In this document: in pieces, positions 1 to 5,274 of the stretch
How positions within the stretch are numbered: position 1 is the stretch's first letter
Layout: every line of letters starts with the position of its first letter
Assembly: GCA_014380545.1 (NCBI GenBank)
Contig: JACMJP010000366.1
Location: 1 to 5,274, forward strand
DNA length: 5,274 bases
Origin: Chitinophagales bacterium
GTDB taxonomy: Bacteria > Bacteroidota > Bacteroidia > Chitinophagales > BACL12
Direction: 5' to 3'
Notes under the pieces: model-generated
Databases searched by the model: none
Told to the model about the DNA's origin: nothing
The model's input: the letters and a program-made list of their open reading frames with translations, nothing else
Program-made: the position numbers and the translations under genes

Positions 1-609
1 CATCCGGAAAGGTTCTGTTGCACTTTTGAATTTTCCGTCATAAAATATTTGAGCATTCACACCGAGTTTATCCAGTGTCCCTTTGTAAAAAGAAATTTGT
101 GCGCTATATCCTTTAAATTCCAATGCACCTGAAGGGTTCAGGTATACATGATCGGCAACTGATCCTAAGAAATAAGAAGACTGGTTAATTACTTCGCCGT
201 ATGCAATAACAAATTTTCCACTGTTCTTTTTATAATCCTCAAGAGCATCTCTTATCTCCTGTAATGTGGCGAAACTGTTCTGATTTAATCCGAGGTGCAA
301 ATAAATGCCTTTAATATTATCATCGTTTTCTGCGTTTTTAATTGCAGCAAGAATATCATTTAAGCCAACTGCATTGTCAACATTAAAAGATAGAACAGAT
401 AAAGCTGCGGGAAAGCCGCTTTGTGTTTGTTCAGGTATTGCATAATTTAAATTTAATTCCAATATTGAATTTGCTTTTACACTTGCCTGTTCTTTTTCAA
501 ATTGTTTTGAAAAGCCATTAATTAATCCTGCGATTATAAAAAACAGCAGGAGCATAAAATCAAATAATGCAAGCAATGCTGCGAAGAAGGAACGGAAAAA
601 ATCTCTCAT
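1..609 (-). CDS. sppA: Signal peptide peptidase SppA, N-terminal part (3' end outside window)
   Basis: This is the first 203 codons of a membrane-anchored serine protease that degrades signal peptides left in the membrane after secretion. The frame is open from the ATG at 609 to the window edge. The protein starts MRDFFRSFFAALLALFDF and has one hydrophobic anchor at about residues 8-32. A globular part follows with the SppA features GIYLHLGLN (about 100-108), ADHVYLNPSGALEFKG (about 152-167) and GKFKSATEPFR (192-202). Lys195 in KSATEPF corresponds to the general-base lysine of the Ser/Lys dyad (Lys209 in E. coli, from memory). The nucleophilic serine lies in the second half of the protein, outside the window. 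Family members of this long type are near 590 residues, so about one third is visible. No Shine-Dalgarno sequence precedes the ATG, as is usual in Bacteroidota. It is divergent from folK, an arrangement I recall from other Bacteroidota. The family call is secure; activity cannot be judged from this fragment. Confidence 0.94.
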   Translation of the reverse strand, partial: MRDFFRSFFAALLALFDFMLLLFFIIAGLINGFSKQFEKEQASVKANSILELNLNYAIPEQTQSGFPAALSVLSFNVDNAVGLNDILAAIKNAENDDNIKGIYLHLGLNQNSFATLQEIRDALEDYKKNSGKFVIAYGEVINQSSYFLGSVADHVYLNPSGALEFKGYSAQISFYKGTLDKLGVNAQIFYDGKFKSATEPFRM

Positions 610-707
610 GTCAGTAAATTGTAAAATTTGTAAAATATTTTTGTCATTTATTATATAATATTTCAAAAGTTTGCGTTACATTCGTGCAACTTCCTATTTG
701 TAACGGT
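610..707. promoter_or_regulatory. Divergent sppA/folK intergenic region with a candidate folK -7 box
   Basis: This AT-rich 98-bp gap must hold the promoters of both genes. On the plus strand, TATTTTTG at 636-643 fits the Bacteroidota -7 consensus TAnnTTTG exactly. It would place a transcript start near 650, giving folK a leader of about 58 nt. The nearest upstream TTG (619-621) is only 14 nt away, shorter than the usual spacing, so the -33 element is doubtful. For sppA the best minus-strand match is AACTTTTG (671-664), with one mismatch to the consensus. No Shine-Dalgarno sequence is visible for either gene. The position is meaningful, but the motif is short and could occur by chance in such AT-rich DNA. 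Confidence 0.3.
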
Positions 708-1208
708 ATGCAACATAACGCACTTATATTACTGGGCACAAATTTAGGCAACCGTCAGCAGAACCTGATGGCGGCGACCGGTGCCATACGAACCTTCCTC
801 GGAAGCGTTGAAAAACAATCACACATATATGAATCAGAGCCATGGGGACGGGGACATCAGCCGATGTTCTATAACCAGGCTTTGCAAATTGTAACTCCAT
901 GCACAGCACTGGAGACGTTACATCATATAAAACAGATTGAATTTTTATTGGGCAGGGAACGCAAAGAACGCTGGGCTCCCCGGACAATTGATATAGATAT
1001 TTTATTCTTTGATGACCTGCAGGTGGAATCTCCTATCCTGACAATTCCACACCCGCAGTTACATTTACGCAAATTCACATTAGATCCTTTAAATGAAATG
1101 GTGCCTGATTACATGCATCCTGTTTTGAAAAAAACAATTGCTGAATTATGGTATGAATGTGAAGATGTGCTGAAGGTTACCACACTAGATCTTGCATATC
1201 AGTATTAA
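708..1208 (+). CDS. folK: 2-amino-4-hydroxy-6-hydroxymethyldihydropteridine diphosphokinase (HPPK)
   Basis: This cytoplasmic folate-synthesis enzyme transfers pyrophosphate from ATP to 6-hydroxymethyl-7,8-dihydropterin, making the substrate of dihydropteroate synthase. From the ATG at 708 the protein has 166 residues, normal for the family. Visible HPPK elements are ALILLGTNLGNR (5-16), YESEPWG (41-47), FYNQAL (54-59), the family signature RWAPRTIDIDIL (88-99), and IPHP with a downstream RKFTLDPL (113-128). Asp95 and Asp97 of the signature are the expected magnesium ligands; Arg92 and His115 match known active-site residues. The frame extends upstream to a GTG at 684, but family proteins begin just before the glycine-rich LLGTNLG motif, so the ATG is preferred. 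It is monocistronic here, divergent from sppA and convergent with the RDD gene. In many relatives I recall a deoxynucleoside kinase gene directly after folK; none is present here. Confidence 0.96.
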   Translation: MQHNALILLGTNLGNRQQNLMAATGAIRTFLGSVEKQSHIYESEPWGRGHQPMFYNQALQIVTPCTALETLHHIKQIEFLLGRERKERWAPRTIDIDILFFDDLQVESPILTIPHPQLHLRKFTLDPLNEMVPDYMHPVLKKTIAELWYECEDVLKVTTLDLAYQY

Positions 1209-1397
1209 TTGACTTAGCACCTGGTTTTGTCTTATTGAATTGCAGATTAATTGAGAATGTATATTGAAGATGTTAAATACATTTGCTGTCGTATATTCTA
1301 AAATAGTTTTACAAAATATTTTGCGCAAGAATTGCATGTTTATATATTCTAATTTATTATAAGTTCAGGAAGCAGCAGAATTTCCTCCCAAACAATC
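1209..1397. other. Non-coding gap between convergent folK and RDD genes
   Basis: This 189-bp AT-rich stretch separates two converging stop codons. I find no plausible gene, RNA gene or repeat family in it. A strong GC-rich terminator hairpin is missing; the only candidates are the weak AT-only inverted repeat at 1300-1322 and a 5-bp pairing of AGGAA (1367-1371) with TTCCT (1382-1386). TACATTTG at 1278-1285 matches the Bacteroidota -7 consensus and points toward the RDD gene's antisense strand, but it has no well-placed -33 partner. Confidence 0.6.
1300..1322. terminator. Weak AT-only inverted repeat, possible terminator between convergent genes
   Basis: AAAATA (1300-1305) pairs with TATTTT (1317-1322). 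Inside it, after an unpaired G, TTT (1307-1309) can pair with AAA (1314-1316). The repeat lies between two converging genes, where a bidirectional terminator would be expected. The stem has no G-C pairs, so a folded RNA would be unstable. Such repeats arise easily by chance in AT-rich DNA, so this is a tentative mark only. Confidence 0.2.
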
Positions 1398-2123
1398 TTA
1401 TCTGCTCAACGCAACATAATCTTTAATAAGTGTTCTGATAAAACCGATACTGTCTGAAGGAATTTTATCAAGTTGTAGTTTTTCTTTTACTATTTCAACT
1501 GCTTCCTGTAAAGCATTATAATGTGCCTCATTCCTATGCTGATTATATCTGTCCATCACTTCTTTTAATAACAACATATCTGCTTCGCTGAATTGGCGAA
1601 CCTGCGGATAAACCGGCTGGTAATTTACAAGGGTGCGGATACTTAAAATATCAGTCAGGAATATTTTATGATCAGCAGAGGTTTTAATTACAGTTGTATT
1701 TGCAATAATATCCCCAAGCCGCTGCCCTTTTACAGATGAACTGATGAGCATACTGGCAACAGCTCCCAATGAAAGTAAAATATCAATTGCTCTAAATGCC
1801 CAGCGCACAACATAATCATTTAATGAAGGCTCAATGCCATCAATTTTTACCACTTTAATTCCTAAAGCTTTTTTACCAAACGATTGCCCGTTCATAAAAA
1901 TTTCAGACAATAAATGATAGAATAAAAAATAGGGTGTGAGAATTATATAATTAACATATGTCGCAAGGTCGCTAAAAACAAGGGTTAAAATAAATGATAG
2001 TGTTCCGCAGGAAACCGAAAGAATAATAATATCTATGATCCATGCAAATATTCTGTACCGCAAACCTGCAAGTTCGTAGTTAATAGTTACGTTTTGGCTG
2101 GTTAAGATGTCAATGTTGCGCAC
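1398..2123 (-). CDS. RDD family integral membrane protein
   Basis: This 241-residue inner-membrane protein belongs to the RDD family, named for conserved Arg and Asp residues in its membrane part. The family motifs are present: LRYRIFAWIID (21-31) with Arg24 and Asp31, the glycine-rich NGQSFGKKALGIKVV (78-92), WAFRAID (108-114), and KGQRLGDIIANT (132-143) with Arg135 and Asp138. Hydrophobic segments lie at about 25-50, 56-75 and 112-130. The last 90 or so residues are soluble and probably helical, rich in charged residues (FSEADMLLLKEVMDRY, 178-193), as in other Bacteroidota members. The start is a GTG; the frame closes upstream at 2139-2141 and no in-frame ATG lies before it, and the resulting N-terminus (DILTSQNVTINYELA) fits relatives. 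It is divergent from the SpoIIM operon with a 32-bp gap, which suggests joint control. Some RDD proteins have been linked to ion transport, but no function can be assigned here. Confidence 0.92.
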   Translation of the reverse strand: MRNIDILTSQNVTINYELAGLRYRIFAWIIDIIILSVSCGTLSFILTLVFSDLATYVNYIILTPYFLFYHLLSEIFMNGQSFGKKALGIKVVKIDGIEPSLNDYVVRWAFRAIDILLSLGAVASMLISSSVKGQRLGDIIANTTVIKTSADHKIFLTDILSIRTLVNYQPVYPQVRQFSEADMLLLKEVMDRYNQHRNEAHYNALQEAVEIVKEKLQLDKIPSDSIGFIRTLIKDYVALSR

Positions 2124-2158
2124 ACTTAAATTTATGGTTTATATTTATTCCGCAAATG
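2115..2158. promoter_or_regulatory. Candidate overlapping divergent promoters for the RDD gene and the SpoIIM operon
   Basis: The two divergent start codons are only 32 bp apart. Toward SpoIIM, TATATTTA (2140-2147) matches 5 of the 6 fixed bases of TAnnTTTG and has TTG (2116-2118) 21 nt upstream. Toward RDD, TAAATTTA (2134-2127) also matches 5 of 6, with TTTG (2156-2153) 18 nt upstream. Each possible -33 element overlaps the start region of the opposite gene, so the two promoters would overlap. Transcripts would begin at or within a few bases of the start codons, giving little or no leader, and neither gene has a Shine-Dalgarno sequence. The real promoters might instead lie inside the opposite coding regions. 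Confidence 0.3.
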
Positions 2159-4012
2159 AAAGAAACCTTTTTCATAGAACAAAATAAAGAAAAGTGGCAG
2201 GAATTTGAGCAGGAATTTAATAATGAACATAAAGACCCCGAAAAACTCAGCGGTTTATTTATACAAATAACTGATGATCTTTCTTATTCCCGCACCTATT
2301 ATCCAAACCGATCAGTACGCATCTATTTGAATAGTCTGGCGCAAAAAGTCTTTGCATCCATTTATAAAAATCGTGTACGACGAAGAAAAAAATTGCTTTT
2401 TTTCTGGAAAGAAGAATTACCACAACTCATGTTTGAAAGCCGGAAACAATTACTTTTCGCTTTCCTGCTTTTTATCATGGCAATGGCAATAGGCATTTTC
2501 TCAAGCATGCATGATCCTGATTTTGCCAGATTTATTTTGGGCGACCGCTATGTCGAAATGACAGAAGAAAATATTGAAAGCGGTGATCCAATGAATGTTT
2601 ATAAAGATATGAACCAGGTGGATATGTTCCTTGGCATTACTTTCAATAACTTAAGGGTTGCATTTATTACCTTCATACTCGGTATATTTTTCGGTGCAGG
2701 AACAACAATTATCATTTTATTCAATGGAATAATGGTTGGAGTTTTTCAATATTTTTTTATTGAAAGAGATCTATTCACGGAATCATTTCTTACAATATGG
2801 GTACATGGCGCATTGGAAATTTGTGCAATTGTTATAGCTGGTGCTGCAGGTTTTACACTTGGCAGAGGTTTGTTATTTCCGGGCACCTATACAAGATTAC
2901 AATCCTTTAGAAAAAGTGCCTTAAGAGGTTTACAGATATTAATGGGAGTTTTACCGATTATTGTGATCGCCGGTTTTAATGAAAGCTTTTTAACCCGCTA
3001 CACAGAAACTCCTGATTATATAAGGGCAATATTGATTGCGCTTGAATTTGGGTTTATGTTCTTTTATTACGCATATTATCCCTGGAAAAAATCGAAAGCA
3101 GGGTTTAATGTAAAAAGCAGACCTGAAGAATTACCTCCTGCTCATAAAATAACTTTTTCTTATAATAAAGTAAAAAAGCCCGGAGAAGTGTTTTATGATG
3201 CAATTATGCTATTCAGGAAATTTTTTGCTCCTCTTGCTAAATTTATTTTGTGCATTATAATTTTATATTGCGCAGCTTATGTATTTCTGTTAAAAGATTT
3301 TGACAGCTTAAATACTTCCCGTCTTTTTTGGTTTGAATTAGGAACAATTTTAAATGCGGGAGACAACATGTTACTTTTAATTACTAATATAATAACATAC
3401 ACACTTATTTTCTCAGCAATTCTATTTTGTTTTAAAACAGCAAAAGACAATCAGCAACTACACTTCGATAATTTCACTTTTAGCTTAAAGAAGTATTGGA
3501 TATTCACCTTCAGGAATTTTATTGCAATAGCTGTTATGATTATATTGTTGCTACTTATTTTTAAGATAGAAACAAGTGGGAAAGGTTTGCTTGCGATCCT
3601 TGTATTGCCATACATGCTTTTATTTTTAAGTCAATTCTGCACACATGAAGGCTCATTCAGTGAAAAAATACGATTAGTATTTATGAAAACAAATTTTGGA
3701 AATTTATTACTGCTGTATCTTGCATTATTAATTATCAACTTTGTATTTCTGCTTGCACTTGATTGGGGAATTGCTCAAATCTTTATTGAATTACTCAAAT
3801 GGAACATTCCCTTTGATGAAAATATATACAGATACGTAACGGATTGCGTTATGACGCTCCTGTTATTATTTAATTTATGCATTGGGCTTGCAGTTATTTC
3901 TTTTACTATGTCGTTTTTATATTACAGCGACAGGGAAATTGCAACAGCAGAAGATTTAAAAAGAAGAATCCTGTTACTCGGAAGCTTCAGATCAAAAACT
4001 ATTGCAAGATAA
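2156..4012 (+). CDS. SpoIIM-family (DUF95) membrane protein with extra C-terminal multi-pass membrane domain
   Basis: This 618-residue multi-pass inner-membrane protein has two parts. Residues 1-320 are a complete SpoIIM/DUF95 protein: a soluble charged N-terminus beginning MKETFFIEQNKEKWQEFE, a first membrane helix (about 98-116), NNLRVAFITFILGIF (164-178), FNGIMVGVFQYF (189-200), WVHGALEICAIVIAGAAG (215-232) with the conserved His-Gly-x-x-Glu, and AGFNESFLTRY (272-282). Residues from about 333 to the end form a second membrane region opening with NKVKKPGEVFYDAIMLFRKF (337-356), with about six hydrophobic segments near 357-379, 404-427, 453-470, 476-494, 515-538 and 564-590, and a charged tail. 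Stand-alone SpoIIM relatives in Bacteroidota are about 320-330 residues; the second half resembles the separate membrane protein usually encoded next, so this looks like a fusion. No frame break is visible at the junction. It leads an operon with the DUF4129 and DUF4350 genes. Its job is unknown; a sporulation role is not implied. Confidence 0.9.
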   Translation: MKETFFIEQNKEKWQEFEQEFNNEHKDPEKLSGLFIQITDDLSYSRTYYPNRSVRIYLNSLAQKVFASIYKNRVRRRKKLLFFWKEELPQLMFESRKQLLFAFLLFIMAMAIGIFSSMHDPDFARFILGDRYVEMTEENIESGDPMNVYKDMNQVDMFLGITFNNLRVAFITFILGIFFGAGTTIIILFNGIMVGVFQYFFIERDLFTESFLTIWVHGALEICAIVIAGAAGFTLGRGLLFPGTYTRLQSFRKSALRGLQILMGVLPIIVIAGFNESFLTRYTETPDYIRAILIALEFGFMFFYYAYYPWKKSKAGFNVKSRPEELPPAHKITFSYNKVKKPGEVFYDAIMLFRKFFAPLAKFILCIIILYCAAYVFLLKDFDSLNTSRLFWFELGTILNAGDNMLLLITNIITYTLIFSAILFCFKTAKDNQQLHFDNFTFSLKKYWIFTFRNFIAIAVMIILLLLIFKIETSGKGLLAILVLPYMLLFLSQFCTHEGSFSEKIRLVFMKTNFGNLLLLYLALLIINFVFLLALDWGIAQIFIELLKWNIPFDENIYRYVTDCVMTLLLLFNLCIGLAVISFTMSFLYYSDREIATAEDLKRRILLLGSFRSKTIAR

Positions 4013-4689
4013 TGTTGTCCCGAAATACACCTATACTTTTTTTTATTCTTTTGATCGTATTTATCAACAGAACTTCTGCGCAAAATAATGCGGATACTTA
4101 TCATGCAATTGATAAAACAGAGTGGGAAAAGGCTGTGGAAGGTTTAGATTATACAGAAAAAGTACCTGAACAGCAGGATGCTGATCCTCAAAACCCCTCA
4201 TCAAGTCCTTCCCCTTTTGCAGCTAGCGGCTTAATCAGGGTTTTACTTTTTGTAGTCATTATTGCATTGCTGGTATTTATTATTTTGAAAGTTTTCGGAA
4301 AAGATATTTTTAGTAAAAACAGGAAAGTAAATAAAGGAAATACAATATCTGTTGAAGATCTTGAAGAAAGGCCAATGGAAAGTGATCTCGACAGATTTTT
4401 AAGGGAAGCCTTGGAGAAAAAAGATTATCGTCTTGCCATCCGCATTTATTATTTAATGGTATTGCGAAATTTACATGAAAGTGAAATTATCAAATGGAAA
4501 AAAGATAAAACAAACCGGGATTATTTATTTGAAACATCAGACAAACAATTTCACCCACAATTCAGCAATAATACTTTGATCTACGAATATATCTGGTACG
4601 GCGAACAAGCGGTGGAGGAAAAAAACTTTCTATCAGTAAAACAATCATTCACAAATTTGATCACAGCAATAAATTCATCATCCGCATGA
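4012..4689 (+). CDS. DUF4129 domain membrane protein
   Basis: This 225-residue protein has a likely N-terminal signal peptide (hydrophobic at about 8-18, possible cleavage after RTSA near residue 23, before QNN). A short extracytoplasmic stretch ends in a Pro/Ser-rich linker (about 59-70), followed by one membrane helix (about 74-93) and a cytoplasmic DUF4129 domain (about 125-220). Domain hallmarks are KKDYRLAIRIYYLMVLRNL (136-154), the KTNRDYL element (166-172) and YEYIWYGEQ (191-199). The same domain forms the C-terminus of TgpA-type transglutaminase-like proteins, but no transglutaminase domain is present here. The ATG at 4012 shares one base with the upstream stop (TAATG), which points to translational coupling and is preferred over an ATG at 3877 lying inside the upstream gene. 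The start also gives a proper signal sequence. Family assignment is good; function is unknown. Confidence 0.9.
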   Translation: MLSRNTPILFFILLIVFINRTSAQNNADTYHAIDKTEWEKAVEGLDYTEKVPEQQDADPQNPSSSPSPFAASGLIRVLLFVVIIALLVFIILKVFGKDIFSKNRKVNKGNTISVEDLEERPMESDLDRFLREALEKKDYRLAIRIYYLMVLRNLHESEIIKWKKDKTNRDYLFETSDKQFHPQFSNNTLIYEYIWYGEQAVEEKNFLSVKQSFTNLITAINSSSA

Positions 4690-5274
4690 AGGGTAATACG
4701 ATAACATGGATAGTTGTTGGATGCGCAATCTTCATTGCATTGCTTTGGCTTTTGTTTACTTTTCTTACACCGCATGGTTACGACTGGAGAGAATCGTATT
4801 ATGTGAATGATGAAGAGCCCTTTTGTACAAGTGTGCTTGCGGATATTACCGAAACGTATTTTCCGAACACTGAATTTGAGATCATCAAAAATAATATTAG
4901 GATTTCTTTAGATACGTCCATAACAAAAAATAAGAATTATTTTTTTGCCGGGAAATCATTTCATATGAATGATTCAACTATTCGGGCATTTTTAGATTTT
5001 ATTGATAGGGGGAATGATGCGTTTATTGCTGCAAAATATTTTTCTGATGAATTTGCACAAGAACTATTTTATACTTACGAATACGAAATACCCGAAGACA
5101 CATTAATTGAAGAAGAAGTGTATATAGAAATACCCGAAGATGAAGAAAATGATATAGATTCTATTTTTAACTTTCATGAAGATTTTTTCCAGGACGACAG
5201 CTACACAACTGATAATAATATCATCACAACTTTATCATCACAAAATATAAATATCAATTTTGTTGATCCGGAAC
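4686..5274 (+). CDS. DUF4350 domain protein, N-terminal part (3' end outside window)
   Basis: The first 196 codons of an open frame reaching the right edge. The ATG overlaps the stop of the DUF4129 gene by four bases (ATGA), a standard coupled junction. A single membrane helix at about residues 7-28 serves as anchor. The DUF4350 region follows: DWRESYY (33-39), a FCTSVLADITETYFP stretch (46-60), YFFAGKSFHMNDSTIR (85-100), and LDFIDRGNDAFIAAKYF (103-119). This resembles the GATase-like fold family in which a 'gap' or reversed layout often hides a catalytic site; I see no obvious catalytic triad and do not claim enzyme activity. Residues 131-171 are strongly acidic (18 of 41 are Asp or Glu, with no Lys or Arg) and include a short repeated EIPED motif at 134-138 and 148-152. 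Full-length relatives are roughly 400 residues, so about half is visible. Confidence 0.85.
   Translation, partial: MKGNTITWIVVGCAIFIALLWLLFTFLTPHGYDWRESYYVNDEEPFCTSVLADITETYFPNTEFEIIKNNIRISLDTSITKNKNYFFAGKSFHMNDSTIRAFLDFIDRGNDAFIAAKYFSDEFAQELFYTYEYEIPEDTLIEEEVYIEIPEDEENDIDSIFNFHEDFFQDDSYTTDNNIITTLSSQNININFVDPE
5085..5140 (+). repeat. Short direct repeat inside the DUF4350 gene
   Basis: The 14-base sequence GAAATACCCGAAGA occurs at 5085-5098 and again, identically and in frame, at 5127-5140, with 42 bases (14 codons) from start to start. Both copies encode EIPED. They lie in the acidic region of the DUF4350 protein, which suggests local duplication within a tolerant, surface-exposed stretch. 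Confidence 0.7.

Noticed and set aside
684..707. GTG-initiated eight-residue extension of FolK
   Set aside because: The extension lies outside the HPPK fold, no ribosome binding site supports it, and the ATG at 708 gives the normal family N-terminus.
724..987. Minus-strand open frame opposite folK (also similar ones at 3922-4104 and 4581-4775)
   Set aside because: The encoded peptides show no recognisable domain and lie wholly or mostly opposite well-supported genes, so they are chance openings.
1278..1285. Exact TAnnTTTG box pointing toward the antisense strand of the RDD gene, a possible antisense or small RNA promoter
   Set aside because: No -33 element at proper spacing, no RNA structure downstream, and a six-base consensus of this composition is expected about once per one to two kilobases per strand in such AT-rich DNA.
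1292..1352. Ten-base direct repeat TATATTCTAA at 1292-1301 and 1343-1352
   Set aside because: It is low-complexity AT-rich sequence with only two copies and no further extension, so it is most likely chance.
3877..4011. Upstream in-frame ATG giving the DUF4129 protein 45 more residues
   Set aside because: It would overlap the SpoIIM gene by 136 bases and bury the clear signal peptide; the TAATG junction at 4010-4014 is the typical coupled start.
2156..4012. Reading SpoIIM as evidence of an endospore-forming organism
   Set aside because: DUF95/SpoIIM proteins are widespread in non-spore-formers; no SpoIID, SpoIIP or other sporulation gene is present, and all other signs point to Bacteroidota.
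1..5274. Mobile element, CRISPR array, tRNA or phage-defence island
   Set aside because: No transposase, integrase, terminal repeats, repeat-spacer pattern, tRNA-like cloverleaf or recognised defence domain is seen; composition appears even across the window.

Overview
The window comes from the chromosome of a Bacteroidota bacterium, probably of the Chitinophagales/Sphingobacteriales type. The evidence is AT-rich DNA, no Shine-Dalgarno sequence before any gene, promoter-like elements of the TTTG/TAnnTTTG kind, and protein families in the versions and order usual for that phylum. There are six genes, two cut by the window edges. I see no mobile element, CRISPR array, tRNA or rRNA.

Layout. Positions 1-609 (minus) hold the N-terminal third of a signal peptide peptidase, sppA, running off the left edge. 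Divergent from it is folK (708-1208, plus), a folate-pathway kinase. A 189-bp non-coding gap separates folK from a convergent RDD-family membrane protein gene (1398-2123, minus). Only 32 bp separate that gene's start from a divergent plus-strand operon that fills the rest of the window. The operon holds a 618-residue SpoIIM-family membrane protein with an extra C-terminal membrane domain (2156-4012), a DUF4129 protein (4012-4689), and a DUF4350 protein (4686 to the right edge). The last three genes overlap by 1 and 4 bases, so they are almost certainly co-transcribed and translationally coupled.

How the genes fit together. RDD + SpoIIM + DUF4129 + DUF4350 is a recurring set that, from what I know of Bacteroidota genomes, is normally followed by a MoxR-type AAA+ ATPase and a DUF58 protein. 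Those two would lie just past the right edge. The set looks like a membrane-embedded machine driven by a MoxR ATPase, but its biochemical role is not established. The name SpoIIM comes from Bacillus sporulation and should not be read as sporulation here. The most notable feature of this copy is that SpoIIM is fused in one uninterrupted frame to a second multi-pass membrane domain, which I recall as a separate gene in relatives. The sppA/folK pair is ordinary housekeeping.
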